From the NCBI RefSeq assembly GCF_000376845.1, contig NZ_AQXY01000024.1, forward strand, positions 68,916-132,915: DNA of 64,000 nt, read 5' to 3'. Below the pieces are notes generated by a model. It was given only the letters and a program-made list of their open reading frames with translations, searched no databases and was not told the origin of the DNA. The DNA is from Thioalkalivibrio sp. ALE14. Lineage in GTDB: Bacteria > Pseudomonadota > Gammaproteobacteria > Ectothiorhodospirales > Ectothiorhodospiraceae. A program made the translations under genes and the position numbers. This document shows, piece by piece, positions 35,165 through 43,778 of this stretch (positions within the stretch are counted from its first letter, which is position 1; every line of letters starts with the position of its first letter).

Positions 35165-35640
35165 CGGAGGCGGCGCTGGTACTCGCGAACCAGGAAAGAA
35201 CCGAGGCGGCCGGAGCGGCCCTGGCGGCGCTGGGTACACCTCATATCGTGTTTCTCGAGGGCGACCTCGGTGCGGGCAAGACCACCTGGGTTCGCGGCCT
35301 GCTGCACCGCCTCGGACACGAGGGGGCGGTGCGCAGCCCGACCTATACCCTGGTGGAGCCCTACGCGCTGGCGGATCGTGAGGTCCTGCACTTCGACCTC
35401 TACCGCCTGGGCGATCCGGAGGAGCTCGAATATCTCGGGGTGCGCGAGGCCTTCGGGGGCAATGCGCTGTGGCTGGTCGAATGGCCGGAACGCGGCGCCG
35501 GCTGGCTCCCGGCACCGGATCTGGTCGTGCGCCTGGCGCACCGGGCGGATGGTGAAGACGGACGCGAACTCCGGCTGGAGGGGCCGCTGGCGGCGGCCTA
35601 TCGTCAGGTCTTGCGTGACCGCGAGGGACTCGAACAATAG
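35161..35640 (+). CDS. tsaE: tRNA threonylcarbamoyladenosine biosynthesis ATPase TsaE
   Basis: A 159-residue P-loop ATPase that resets the TsaB-TsaD complex making t6A37 in ANN-decoding tRNAs. The Walker A is GDLGAGKTTWVRG, followed by SPTYTLVEPY and HFDLYRLGDPEELEYLG. The arrangement nnr-tsaE-amiB-mutL-miaA-hfq-hflX is the classical gammaproteobacterial cluster. Confidence 0.97.
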   Translation: MTEAALVLANQERTEAAGAALAALGTPHIVFLEGDLGAGKTTWVRGLLHRLGHEGAVRSPTYTLVEPYALADREVLHFDLYRLGDPEELEYLGVREAFGGNALWLVEWPERGAGWLPAPDLVVRLAHRADGEDGRELRLEGPLAAAYRQVLRDREGLEQ

Positions 35641-35778
35641 CCGGCTGCGGCCCCGGGAGTTGGTCTGTCACGCGCACAATGCGCGATATCTCGCTCATAA
35701 AGAACGAAAACCGCTATTGCTTTTCCAGAAAAAGCGTCCACAATGTAGTCAGAACCCCTGATTACAAAGGGAATCGCC

Positions 35779-37134
35779 GTGGGCCAACCAACATCGCCGG
35801 ATCTGCGCCGCCGCCAGCTGCTGCGCGCCATGACTGCCCTGGGGCTGGTCGGGTTGCCGTTGCCGGCCCTGGCCCGGACCGCTGTCCAGCGGGTGCGCAT
35901 GTCGGTAGACGGCGACACCACGCGCCTGGTCTTCGACATGGACGGCGAGGCCGACTACTCCATGTTCCGCCTGCAGTCCCCGGAACGCCTGGTGGTGGAT
36001 CTGGAGAACGCACGAGCCCTGGAAGACCTTTCGGTTAGCGATCACCCGCGCTCGGCGATCAAGGCGGTGCGCCATGCCGCCCGTAACGGCTCGGACCTGC
36101 GCGTGGTCTTTGACCTGCGCCAGGCGGTGGAGCCGCGCAGCTTTGTGCTGATGCCGGCGCAGGGCGCCCCGCACCGCCTGGTGCTGGACCTGACGGCCGG
36201 CGAGGCGCCCGCGGCCCCGCGCGCGGCGGAGAACAACGGATCCCGGCGCGGGCGCTCGCAGGAGAACCTGCGCGACGTGGTGGTGGCGATCGATGCCGGC
36301 CACGGCGGGCACGATCCGGGTGCGATCGGTCCGGCCGGCACCCGCGAGAAGGACGTGGTGCTGCAGATCTCGAAGCGCCTGGCGGAACGCGTGAACAACG
36401 AGCGCGGCATGCAGGCGGTGATGATCCGCAGTGGCGATTACTTCCTGCCCCTGCGCGAGCGCATCGAGCGCGCGCGCAAGGCGGATGCCGACGTCTTCGT
36501 GTCCATCCATGCCGATGCGATCGCCAACCGCAGCGTGCAGGGGTCGTCGGTGTACATGCTGTCCGAGCGCGGGGCCTCCAGCGAGGCGGCGCGTTTCCTC
36601 GCCCAGCGCGAGAACCAGGCGGACCTGAGTCTGGGCGGAGTGCCTATCAACGGCAAGGACGATTCCCTGGCCAATGTACTGCTGGATCTGGCCCAGAGCG
36701 GCAGCCTGGAGGCGAGCAACACCCTGGCCGAGCGGATGATCTCGGAGCTGCACCGGGTGGGCAAGGTGCGCAAGCCGCAGGTGGAGCGGGCCAACTTCGC
36801 GGTGCTGCGTTCGCCGGATGTGCCGTCGATCCTGGTCGAGGCCGCGTTCATCTCCAACCCCTCCGAGGAGCGCAAGCTGCGCACTGCCAGTTTCCAGAAC
36901 TCGCTGGCGGATGCCCTGCTGACCGGGTTGCGGTCGTACTTCTCGACCCATGCCCGTCCCGGCACCCTGATCGCCGATGGGCAGCCGGACCAGCACATCA
37001 TCCGCCCGGGCGAGACGCTCTCGGGCATTGCCGACCGCTACAGCCTGTCGCTGGCGGACCTGCGCTCGGCCAACAACGTGCGCGACGACCGCATCTACGC
37101 CGGCCAGATCCTGCAGATCCCGCGCGACTCGTGA
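35779..37134 (+). CDS. amiB: N-acetylmuramoyl-L-alanine amidase (AMIN, Amidase_3, LysM)
   Basis: A periplasmic zinc amidase that splits septal peptidoglycan. 451 residues. The N-terminus DLRRRQLLRAMTALGLVGL carries a twin-arginine-like signal, suggesting Tat export as seen for E. coli AmiA and AmiC. An AMIN domain (about 38-135) is followed by a linker, then Amidase_3 (about 165-390) with Zn ligands His in DAGHGGHDPGA, Glu in TREKD and His in SIHADA, and catalytic Glu in LVEAAFISN. A C-terminal LysM (YxxHIIRPGETLSGIADRYS-like, about 402-450) binds glycan. The start is GTG 35779 with GGGA upstream. The symbol follows gene order. Confidence 0.93.
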   Translation: MGQPTSPDLRRRQLLRAMTALGLVGLPLPALARTAVQRVRMSVDGDTTRLVFDMDGEADYSMFRLQSPERLVVDLENARALEDLSVSDHPRSAIKAVRHAARNGSDLRVVFDLRQAVEPRSFVLMPAQGAPHRLVLDLTAGEAPAAPRAAENNGSRRGRSQENLRDVVVAIDAGHGGHDPGAIGPAGTREKDVVLQISKRLAERVNNERGMQAVMIRSGDYFLPLRERIERARKADADVFVSIHADAIANRSVQGSSVYMLSERGASSEAARFLAQRENQADLSLGGVPINGKDDSLANVLLDLAQSGSLEASNTLAERMISELHRVGKVRKPQVERANFAVLRSPDVPSILVEAAFISNPSEERKLRTASFQNSLADALLTGLRSYFSTHARPGTLIADGQPDQHIIRPGETLSGIADRYSLSLADLRSANNVRDDRIYAGQILQIPRDS

Positions 37135-37301
37135 GTTCCTGAGCGAGCGAAGCAGCAGCGCTGGTACTTGCACCCGTTTTGTCTCTCGGCCGTCCCGGGC
37201 ACCCCGTCACGTCTTGTGGCGATGCCCTGATGAGTGGCTAGGCACTCCGGCGCCGCCCCGGTTACGCTAGGCACCCGGTTTCGTGTCCCCAGGTGTCGCC
37301 C

Positions 37302-39185
37302 GTGGCGATCGCAAAGCTCTCCGAACAACTGATTAATCAGATCGCCGCCGGCGAGGTGATCGAGCGCCCGGCCTCGGTGGTCAAGGAACTGCTGGAGAAC
37401 GCCCTGGATGCCGGTGCCACGCGGGTCGACGTGCGCCTGGAGCAGGGCGGGGTGCGGCTGATCCAGATCAGCGACAACGGCAGCGGGATCTATCGCGACG
37501 AGATGCCGCTCGCCCTGTCGCGCCACGCCACCAGCAAGATCGCCTCCATGGACGACCTCGAGGCCCTGCACACCCTGGGCTTTCGTGGCGAGGCCCTGCC
37601 GTCCATCGCCTCCGTCTCGCGGCTCTCGATGACCTCCATGGTCGACGGCGAGCGCAACGGCTGGCGCCTGACCGGGGACGGCTCCGATGTCTTCCGCGAG
37701 GCCGCCCCGGCGTCGCACCCGGTGGGCACGACGGTCGAGGTGCGCGATCTGTTCTTCAACGTCCCCGCGCGGCGCAAGTTCGTGCGCACCGAGCGCACCG
37801 AATACAACCACTGCGAGAACGTGATCCGGACCCAGGCGGTCGCCTGCCCCGAGGTGGCCTTCAGTCTGCGCCACAATGATCGCGTGACCCTGGACCTGCC
37901 GGCCACCGAAGAGCCCGCCGAACGGGTGCGCGCCCTGCTGGGCGATGCCTTTCTCGAACATGCGACGCCGGTGGACGAGCAGCGCGCCGGGCTGGCGCTG
38001 TCCGGCTGGCTCGGTTCGCCGACCCAGTCCCGGGCCCAGCCCGACCAGCAGTTCTTCTTCGTCAACGGCCGCGCGATCCGCGATCGCGTGCTGGCCGCGG
38101 CCGTGCGCAAGGCCTACCAGGATGTGCTCTATCACGGGCGCCACCCGATGTTCGTGCTGGACCTGGAACTGGACCCGACCCAGGTGGACGTGAACGCGCA
38201 TCCCACCAAGCAGGAGGTGCGCTTTCGCGAGTCGCGCATGGTTCACGACTTCATCTTCCATAGCCTGCACAAGGCGCTGGCGGCCCTGCGCCCGGGTGAC
38301 GCCGGGCATGCCGCCGCGGTGCCCGAGCCGCGGGACGCGCCAGCCTTCGCGGGCGACGCGATGCCCCGCCCGCCACAGGCCGATCGCCCGCTTTCCGGGC
38401 TCGGCGTGCCCGGCGCCGGCGGCGGGTACGCGCCGCACCGCGAACCACGACCGGAGCCGGCCGGGCGTGACCCGGGCTTTGGTGCCGCCTGGGCCGAATT
38501 CCGCGGGGCGTCGGCGGTGGCCGAGGCCCGACCGGCCGCCTACGATCAGCCGGCGGTCGCCGCGACGACGGCATCCGCGACGGATCCGGATGCGGACTCC
38601 ATGCCACCGCTCGGGTTCGCGCTGGGACAGGTGGCCGAGACCTTTATCCTGGCCGAGAACGCCCGTGGCCTGATCGTGGTGGACATGCACGCCGCCCACG
38701 AACGCATCACCTACGAGCGTCTCAAACGCGAGTGGGAGGGAGCGCGGGTCACCTCGCAGCCGCTGCTGGTGCCGGAGACCCTGGAGGTCACCCCGGCCGA
38801 GGCGCAACTGGCCGAGGAACGCGCCGAGGTCCTGGCCGGGCTGGGCTTCGAACTGGACCGGGCCGGCCCGGAGGCCCTGACCCTGCGTGCGGCACCCGCC
38901 CTGCTGCGCGGGCAGGACACCGCCCAGCTGGTGCGCGACGTGCTGGCCGATCTGGCCGCCGTCGGCTACAGCCATCGGGCCGAGGGCGCGATGAACGCGG
39001 TGTTGGGCACCATCGCCTGCCACGGTTCCGTGCGCTCGGGCCGGCGCCTGACCCTGCCCGAGATGAACCAGCTGCTGCGCGACATGGAGGCCACCGAGCG
39101 CTCCGGCCAGTGCAACCATGGCCGCCCGACCTGGGTGGAGCTGGACCACTCGGCGCTGGACCGGTTGTTCCTGCGAGGGCGCTGA
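37302..39185 (+). CDS. mutL: DNA mismatch repair protein MutL
   Basis: A GHKL ATPase linking MutS to downstream repair factors. 627 residues. Landmarks are NQIAAGEVIERPASVVKEL, the ATP-binding ISDNGSGI, and HTLGFRGEALPSIASVS. A Pro/Ala-rich linker (about 340-445) joins the C-terminal dimerisation domain. The DQHA(X)2E(X)4E endonuclease motif is not seen in the C-terminal half (VVDMHAAHERITYERLKREW occupies the equivalent stretch), so nicking would depend on another nuclease. The start is GTG 37302 with AGGTG upstream; GTG 37293 is in frame but poorer. Confidence 0.97.
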   Translation: MAIAKLSEQLINQIAAGEVIERPASVVKELLENALDAGATRVDVRLEQGGVRLIQISDNGSGIYRDEMPLALSRHATSKIASMDDLEALHTLGFRGEALPSIASVSRLSMTSMVDGERNGWRLTGDGSDVFREAAPASHPVGTTVEVRDLFFNVPARRKFVRTERTEYNHCENVIRTQAVACPEVAFSLRHNDRVTLDLPATEEPAERVRALLGDAFLEHATPVDEQRAGLALSGWLGSPTQSRAQPDQQFFFVNGRAIRDRVLAAAVRKAYQDVLYHGRHPMFVLDLELDPTQVDVNAHPTKQEVRFRESRMVHDFIFHSLHKALAALRPGDAGHAAAVPEPRDAPAFAGDAMPRPPQADRPLSGLGVPGAGGGYAPHREPRPEPAGRDPGFGAAWAEFRGASAVAEARPAAYDQPAVAATTASATDPDADSMPPLGFALGQVAETFILAENARGLIVVDMHAAHERITYERLKREWEGARVTSQPLLVPETLEVTPAEAQLAEERAEVLAGLGFELDRAGPEALTLRAAPALLRGQDTAQLVRDVLADLAAVGYSHRAEGAMNAVLGTIACHGSVRSGRRLTLPEMNQLLRDMEATERSGQCNHGRPTWVELDHSALDRLFLRGR

Positions 39186-40153
39186 TGGCCGGACTGGATG
39201 GGGACCGGCCGCCGGTCGTGCTGCTGGCCGGCCCCACCGCGAGTGGCAAGACCGCGCTGTCGCTGTCGCTGGCCGAGGCCCTGGACGCGGAGATCGTCAG
39301 TGTGGATTCCGCGCTGGTCTACCGCGGCATGGATATCGGCACCGCCAAGCCGGACGCGGCCGAGCGGGCCCGGGTCCCGCATCACCTGCTGGACATCCGC
39401 GACCCGGAGGACACCTACAGTGCTTCCGACTTTGCGCGCGATGCCCGCGCCGCAATCGACGCGATCCATGCGCGCGGCCGGATCGCCCTGCTGGCGGGCG
39501 GGACGCTGCTCTACCTGCGCGCGTTGCTGGACGGCTTCGACCCGATCCCGCCGGTGCCGGACACGGTGCGCGCGTCCGTGCGTGCCCGCCTGGCGCACGA
39601 GGGCGCCGCGGCCCTGCATGCCGAACTGGCCCATGTGGACCCGGCCGCGGCCGCACGCATCCACCCGAACGATCCGCAACGCATCCTGCGCGCGCTGGAG
39701 GTCTACGCGGCGACCGGGCGTGCGCTGTCGAGCTTCCAGCAGGGGGCGGCGGCGCAGGTCCCGTCCGGCTGGGTTTCGCTGGCGCTGTGGCCGGAGGACC
39801 GGGAGCGCCTGCGGGCGCGGATCGCCCAGCGCTTCGACGCGATGCTGGAGGCGGGATTCGTCGACGAACTGATGGCCCTGACCCGGCGGCCCGGACTGAC
39901 CGCAGAGCACCCGTCGCAGCGGGCCGTGGGCTATCGCCAGGGCTGGCAGTGGCTGGCGGGGGAGTACGACTTTGCGACCTTTCGCGAACGCGCCATCGCC
40001 GCGACCCGGCAACTGGCCAAGCGCCAGCTCACCGGCTTGCGGCGCTTCCCGCTGCATGCGCGGCTGAACGCGGAGCACGCGGATCTGTCGCAGGCCCTGG
40101 AGGCGATCGACGCGGCTCGTACTGCGCCGGCCACGGCGGTGACGTCCGGATAA
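39185..40153 (+). CDS. miaA: tRNA dimethylallyltransferase
   Basis: It transfers dimethylallyl to A37 of tRNAs reading UNN codons. 322 residues. The P-loop is GPTASGKTALSLSLA, followed by DSALVYRGMDIGTAKP, GGTLLYLRALLDG and SQRAVGYRQGWQWL. Its ATG overlaps the mutL stop as TGATG, so expression is coupled to mutL. Confidence 0.97.
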   Translation: MAGLDGDRPPVVLLAGPTASGKTALSLSLAEALDAEIVSVDSALVYRGMDIGTAKPDAAERARVPHHLLDIRDPEDTYSASDFARDARAAIDAIHARGRIALLAGGTLLYLRALLDGFDPIPPVPDTVRASVRARLAHEGAAALHAELAHVDPAAAARIHPNDPQRILRALEVYAATGRALSSFQQGAAAQVPSGWVSLALWPEDRERLRARIAQRFDAMLEAGFVDELMALTRRPGLTAEHPSQRAVGYRQGWQWLAGEYDFATFRERAIAATRQLAKRQLTGLRRFPLHARLNAEHADLSQALEAIDAARTAPATAVTSG

Positions 40154-40167
40154 CGCCGGACCGGGCG

Positions 40168-40195
40168 TTGAACGGCGGCCCGCAGCCGGTATGCT
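40168..40195 (+). promoter_or_regulatory. Candidate sigma-70 promoter for hfq
   Basis: TTGAAC at 40168-40173 and TATGCT at 40190-40195 with a 16-base spacer, 85 bases before the hfq ATG. This would let hfq-hflX be expressed apart from mutL-miaA. Sequence match only. Confidence 0.45.
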
Positions 40196-40280
40196 ACGCT
40201 TCAGGTAAGCCGACCGGCGGGCCGGCAAAGAGTCGTTCGCGCGGCTCGCGAACCAATAATAACGATCAAGGAACGCACCG

Positions 40281-40535
40281 ATGGCCAAAGGGCAAATGTT
40301 GCAGGAACCCTTCCTGAATGCGCTGCGCCGGGACCGGATCCCGGTCTCCATCTACCTGGTGAACGGGATCAAGCTGCAGGGGCAGATCGAATCCTTCGAC
40401 CAGTTCGTGGTGTTGCTGCGCAGTACGGTCTCGCAGATGGTGTACAAGCACGCCATCTCCACGATCGTCCCGGCCCGGCAGGTGAACATGAATCTCGAGG
40501 GCGAGGCGGCCGCCTCCGCGGAGGCCGAGTCCTGA
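40281..40535 (+). CDS. hfq: RNA chaperone Hfq
   Basis: The hexameric Sm-like RNA chaperone that pairs small RNAs with mRNAs. 84 residues. Sm1 motif region [17 protein letters not shown] and Sm2 [10 protein letters not shown] are intact; the proximal-face Gln8 and Lys/His residues (YKH) are present. The tail after residue 70 is short and acidic. AAGGA lies eight bases before the ATG. A promoter-like sequence sits in the 127-bp gap to miaA. Confidence 0.98.
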   Translation: MAKGQMLQEPFLNALRRDRIPVSIYLVNGIKLQGQIESFDQFVVLLRSTVSQMVYKHAISTIVPARQVNMNLEGEAAASAEAES

Positions 40536-40553
40536 TGACGACGGGTCCCCGGC

Positions 40554-41885
40554 TTGTTTGAGCGTCCGGAGAGCGGCGGCGAGGCCGCCGTTGGCAACGC
40601 GGCCGTCCTGGTCGCGCTGAACATCGGGGACAACCCCGACATCGAGGCCCAGGTCCAGGAGTTCGACGAGCTCGTGCGTTCCGCCGGGGCCGAGATCCAG
40701 GCGGTGGTGCGGGGTTCCCGCGATCGGCCGCACCCGAAACTGTTTGTCGGGGCTGGCAAGGCCGACGAGATCCGCGAGGCAGTGGAGGCGGCCGGCGCCG
40801 ACGTGGTGATCTTCAACCACGCCCTGTCGCCCAGCCAGGAACGCAACCTCGAGGCTCACCTGAAGTGCCGGGTGCTGGACCGCTCGGGGCTGATTCTCGA
40901 CATCTTCGCCCAGCGCGCCCGTTCCCACGAGGGCAAGCTCCAGGTGGAGCTGGCGCAGCTGCGCCACATGTCCACGCGCCTGGTGCGCGGCTGGACTCAC
41001 CTGGAGCGGCAAAAGGGCGGGATCGGCCTGCGTGGCCCGGGGGAGACCCAGCTGGAGACCGACCGCCGCCTGCTGGCCGGTCGCATCAAGCATATCGAGC
41101 GGCGCCTCGAGAAGGTCGAGCGCACCCGCGAACAGGGCCGCCAGGCGCGCCTGCGCAACGAGATCCCCACGGTCTCGCTGGTGGGCTACACCAACGCCGG
41201 CAAGTCCACCCTGTTCAATCGTCTGACCCATTCCGATGTCTATCAGGCGGATCAGCTGTTCGCGACCCTGGACCCGACCCTGCGGCGCCTGGACCTGGCC
41301 CCGCACCAGTCGCTGATCCTGGCCGATACCGTGGGCTTCGTGCGCGACCTGCCGCACGAGCTGGTGGCCGCATTCAAGGCGACCCTGACCGAGACCCGCG
41401 AGGCGGCCCTGCTGCTGCACGTGATCGACGCCGCCGACCCGGAGCGCGATGCGCGCATCCGCCAGGTCGAGGAGGTGCTCGAGGAGATCGGCGCCGAGGA
41501 CGTGCCCTGCTGGCGGGTCTACAACAAGATCGACCAGCTGGAGAACCCGGCCGAGGATCCGGACGAGCGCTTCGGCCTGGCGGATGACGCCTTCTGGCTG
41601 TCGGCCCGTACCGGCGAGGGCGTGGCACGCCTGGAACAGCGCCTGGCCGAGACCTTCACCGAGTCCATGATCCAGGGCTGGTTCGAGTTGCCGGCCGCGG
41701 CCGGTCGGCTGCGAGCCCAGCTCTACGAGGAAAAGGCCGTGGAGGCCGAACAGACCACGCCGGACGGATCGATCCAGCTCCGCCTGCACCTGCCGCAACG
41801 CCGCTTCGAGCAGCTCTTCCGCGCCGCGGGCCTGGACCCGGAGACGACCCGCCTGGAACCCTGGGAGTCCGATACACCCGCGTAA
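40554..41885 (+). CDS. hflX: Ribosome-associated GTPase HflX
   Basis: A GTPase that splits stalled or heat-damaged 70S ribosomes. 443 residues. The HflX N-terminal domain (FVGAGKADEIREAV, FNHALSPSQERNLE) and linker (GGIGLRGPGETQLETDRR) precede the G domain with G1 GYTNAGKST, G3 DTVGF and G4 NKID. The start is TTG 40554. In most relatives hflK-hflC follow; here a dispersed repeat copy and the CstB-like gene follow instead. Confidence 0.96.
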   Translation: MFERPESGGEAAVGNAAVLVALNIGDNPDIEAQVQEFDELVRSAGAEIQAVVRGSRDRPHPKLFVGAGKADEIREAVEAAGADVVIFNHALSPSQERNLEAHLKCRVLDRSGLILDIFAQRARSHEGKLQVELAQLRHMSTRLVRGWTHLERQKGGIGLRGPGETQLETDRRLLAGRIKHIERRLEKVERTREQGRQARLRNEIPTVSLVGYTNAGKSTLFNRLTHSDVYQADQLFATLDPTLRRLDLAPHQSLILADTVGFVRDLPHELVAAFKATLTETREAALLLHVIDAADPERDARIRQVEEVLEEIGAEDVPCWRVYNKIDQLENPAEDPDERFGLADDAFWLSARTGEGVARLEQRLAETFTESMIQGWFELPAAAGRLRAQLYEEKAVEAEQTTPDGSIQLRLHLPQRRFEQLFRAAGLDPETTRLEPWESDTPA

Positions 41886-41933
41886 CCGAGTCGCGGCCCT
41901 CCGCGCCGATCGTCTCCTGCCGTCCGACAAGAG

Positions 41934-42137
41934 TCACCACCAAGACACGAAAAAACCAAGGGCAAAAGCAATCGACAGGAAGGGTGGAAGGTTAGAAGGC
42001 TGTTGATGGGATTGGCTGGACCCTCCCTGGCTACGGTCCGCCCTCAGTGTTTTTTGGGCTGCATTGATTCCTTCGGACCTTCCTGTCTTCCTGTGAAGCG
42101 CCTTTGACCTTGCCCTATTTCGTGGCTTCGTGGTGGA
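41934..42137. repeat. Dispersed CACGAAG inverted repeat, copy 4
   Basis: It lies between hflX and the CstB-like gene. The left outer arm TCACCACCAAGACACGAA and right outer arm ending TTCGTGGCTTCGTGGTGGA are inverted; inner words CAGGAAGGGTGGAAGG and CCTTCCTGTCTTCCTG are likewise. A central inverted pair differs from other copies. This copy lies between two genes in the same direction, so it may separate their transcripts. Confidence 0.82.
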
Positions 42138-42201
42138 TTCGGCCGGCGGGTGGACGAGGCACCCGTTGCGCAGACTCGCGTGGCCAGGAACTTTTGCGCT
42201 A

Positions 42202-42226
42202 ATACCTGACCAAATCAGTCAGACAT
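42202..42226. promoter_or_regulatory. IscR/Rrf2-type operator-like palindrome
   Basis: The sequence runs ATACCTGAC, a seven-base AT-rich centre CAAATCA, then GTCAGACAT. It matches the IscR type 1 consensus as I remember it (ATA-S-YY-GAC, seven-base centre, GTC-RR-S-TAT) at all but about three positions. It is 31 bases before the CstB-like start, where a repressor could block transcription. The regulator is not in the window. Confidence 0.5.
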
Positions 42227-42256
42227 TCATGCAAAAGCCAACGCGAGGAGGTCCGC

Positions 42257-43681
42257 ATGATATTTGAGCGTTTTGTCGATCCCGGCCTGTCCCAGCATTC
42301 CTTCGTGGTCGGCTGCCAGGGCAGCGGCGAGATCGCCGTGATCGATCCGCAGCGCGACGTCGATGTGTATCTGGATTACGCCGAGCGCAACGGCTATCGC
42401 ATCACCCGCGTGATGGATACCCACATCCACGCCGATTTCGCCTCCGGTGCCCGCGAACTCGCGGACAAGACCGGCGCCCGGTTGCTGCTGTCCGGGCACG
42501 ATGCCGGCGAGCATTTCCAGGTGCAGTTCCCGCACGAGGATCTGTTCGAGGGGGACCGGGTCCAGCTGGGCAACGTGCGCATCGAGACACGCCACGTACC
42601 GGGGCATACCCCGGAACACCTGATGTTCGTGGTGTATGACGGGGCCCGTTCCGGCGAGGATCCGATCGCGATCATCACCGGGGATTTCCTGTTCGTGGGC
42701 TCGCTGGGCCGTCCCGACCTGCTCGGCGAGGAGGCCAAGCAGGCCCTGGCGCGGCAGATGTTCCACAGCGTGCGCGAGAAGTTGGCGGACCTGCCCGACG
42801 GGGTCGAGGTGCATCCGGGTCACGGGGCCGGCTCGGCCTGTGGCGCCGGCATGGCCGGCCGGCCAGTCTCCACGCTCGGCTACGAGCGCCGGACCAACCC
42901 GTACCTCGACCCGTCGCTGGACGAGGATGCCTTCGTGCACCAGTTGCTGCACGGACTGCCGCCGATCCCCGACTTCTATCCGCGTAACAAGCGGATCAAT
43001 TCCGAGGGGCCAAAGGCGGTGATTCCACTGCCCGGCATGACGGCTATGGATCCGGCCGAGGTTTCCCGGCGGGCGGCGGCCGGCGAGGTCACGGTGATCG
43101 ACCTGCGCGACCCGCTGGCCTTCGGCGGCGGCCATATCCCCGGGTCGCTGGGGATCGGTATCGACGGTGGCTTCGCCACCTGGGCCGGCTGGGTGACGCC
43201 GGATGACACCCCGATCATCCTGGTCGATCGCAGCGGCGACCCGGCGGTGATCGAGCAGGCGGTCCGCCACCTGGTACGCACGGGTCGTGACTATATCGAG
43301 GGGTATGTCCGCGGCGGCATGGCTGCCTATGCCGGTGCCGGCCTGCCGCTGGCCACTCTGGCGCAGCTGGATGCCCCGGCGGCGCAGACCGCGGTCGCGG
43401 ACGGGCGGCTGCGTCTGGTGGATGTGCGGGCCTTCTCCGAGTTCGAGGCCGGCCATGCCGAGGCCGCGGTCCGCCGGCCGGTGGCCGACACCCGCACGGG
43501 TATCCCCGGGATCGACAAGGCCGAACCGGTCGCCGTGGTCTGCGGGAGTGGCTACCGCTCCACCGTAGCGGGATCCATCCTCCAGCGCCTGGGCTACCAC
43601 GAGGTGTACAACGTGGTGGGCGGCATGCAGGCCTGGAACCGTGTGATCGACACGGGCGAGGGGGGTCGGCGCGCCGCCTGA
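42257..43681 (+). CDS. CstB-like persulfide dioxygenase/rhodanese fusion
   Basis: A 474-residue three-domain enzyme. The N-terminal metallo-beta-lactamase domain (about 1-245) has THIHADFASGARE (His56, His58, Asp60), HVPGHTPEHL, TGDFLFVG and VHPGHGAGSACG, giving the mononuclear iron site of persulfide dioxygenases. A middle rhodanese (about 260-355) has no Cys in its loop (ILVDRSGDP). The C-terminal rhodanese (about 365-470) has Cys429 in VVCGSGYRSTVAG. This MBL-pseudorhodanese-rhodanese order is that of staphylococcal CstB, which turns persulfides into thiosulfate. It fits detoxification of sulfane sulfur. GAGGAGG precedes the ATG. Confidence 0.9.
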   Translation: MIFERFVDPGLSQHSFVVGCQGSGEIAVIDPQRDVDVYLDYAERNGYRITRVMDTHIHADFASGARELADKTGARLLLSGHDAGEHFQVQFPHEDLFEGDRVQLGNVRIETRHVPGHTPEHLMFVVYDGARSGEDPIAIITGDFLFVGSLGRPDLLGEEAKQALARQMFHSVREKLADLPDGVEVHPGHGAGSACGAGMAGRPVSTLGYERRTNPYLDPSLDEDAFVHQLLHGLPPIPDFYPRNKRINSEGPKAVIPLPGMTAMDPAEVSRRAAAGEVTVIDLRDPLAFGGGHIPGSLGIGIDGGFATWAGWVTPDDTPIILVDRSGDPAVIEQAVRHLVRTGRDYIEGYVRGGMAAYAGAGLPLATLAQLDAPAAQTAVADGRLRLVDVRAFSEFEAGHAEAAVRRPVADTRTGIPGIDKAEPVAVVCGSGYRSTVAGSILQRLGYHEVYNVVGGMQAWNRVIDTGEGGRRAA

Positions 43682-43710
43682 TCCGCGCCGACGGGCGGGT
43701 GGCATGAGCC

Positions 43711-43772
43711 GCCCGCCTTCTCACGAAAAAGGCCCCGGGTGGAACCGGGGCCTTTTTCGTGAGAAGGCGGGC
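43711..43772. terminator. Bidirectional terminator with a perfect 28-bp stem
   Basis: Positions 43711-43738 and 43745-43772 are exact reverse complements, joined by a six-base loop (GTGGAA). The stem includes AAAAAGGCCCCGG and CCGGGGCCTTTTT, so an A-tract and T-tract flank the GC core on both strands. It lies between the convergent CstB-like gene and mltD and can stop transcription from either side. Confidence 0.95.
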
Positions 43773-43778
43773 CGTGCG

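Noticed and set aside
37135..37301. Possible small RNA or tRNA in the amiB-mutL gap
   Set aside because: CTAGGCAC occurs twice but no cloverleaf, terminator or clear promoter pair could be found in the 167 bp.
37095..39149. 684-codon minus-strand frame opposite mutL
   Set aside because: Shadow of mutL in GC-rich DNA; no recognisable domain.
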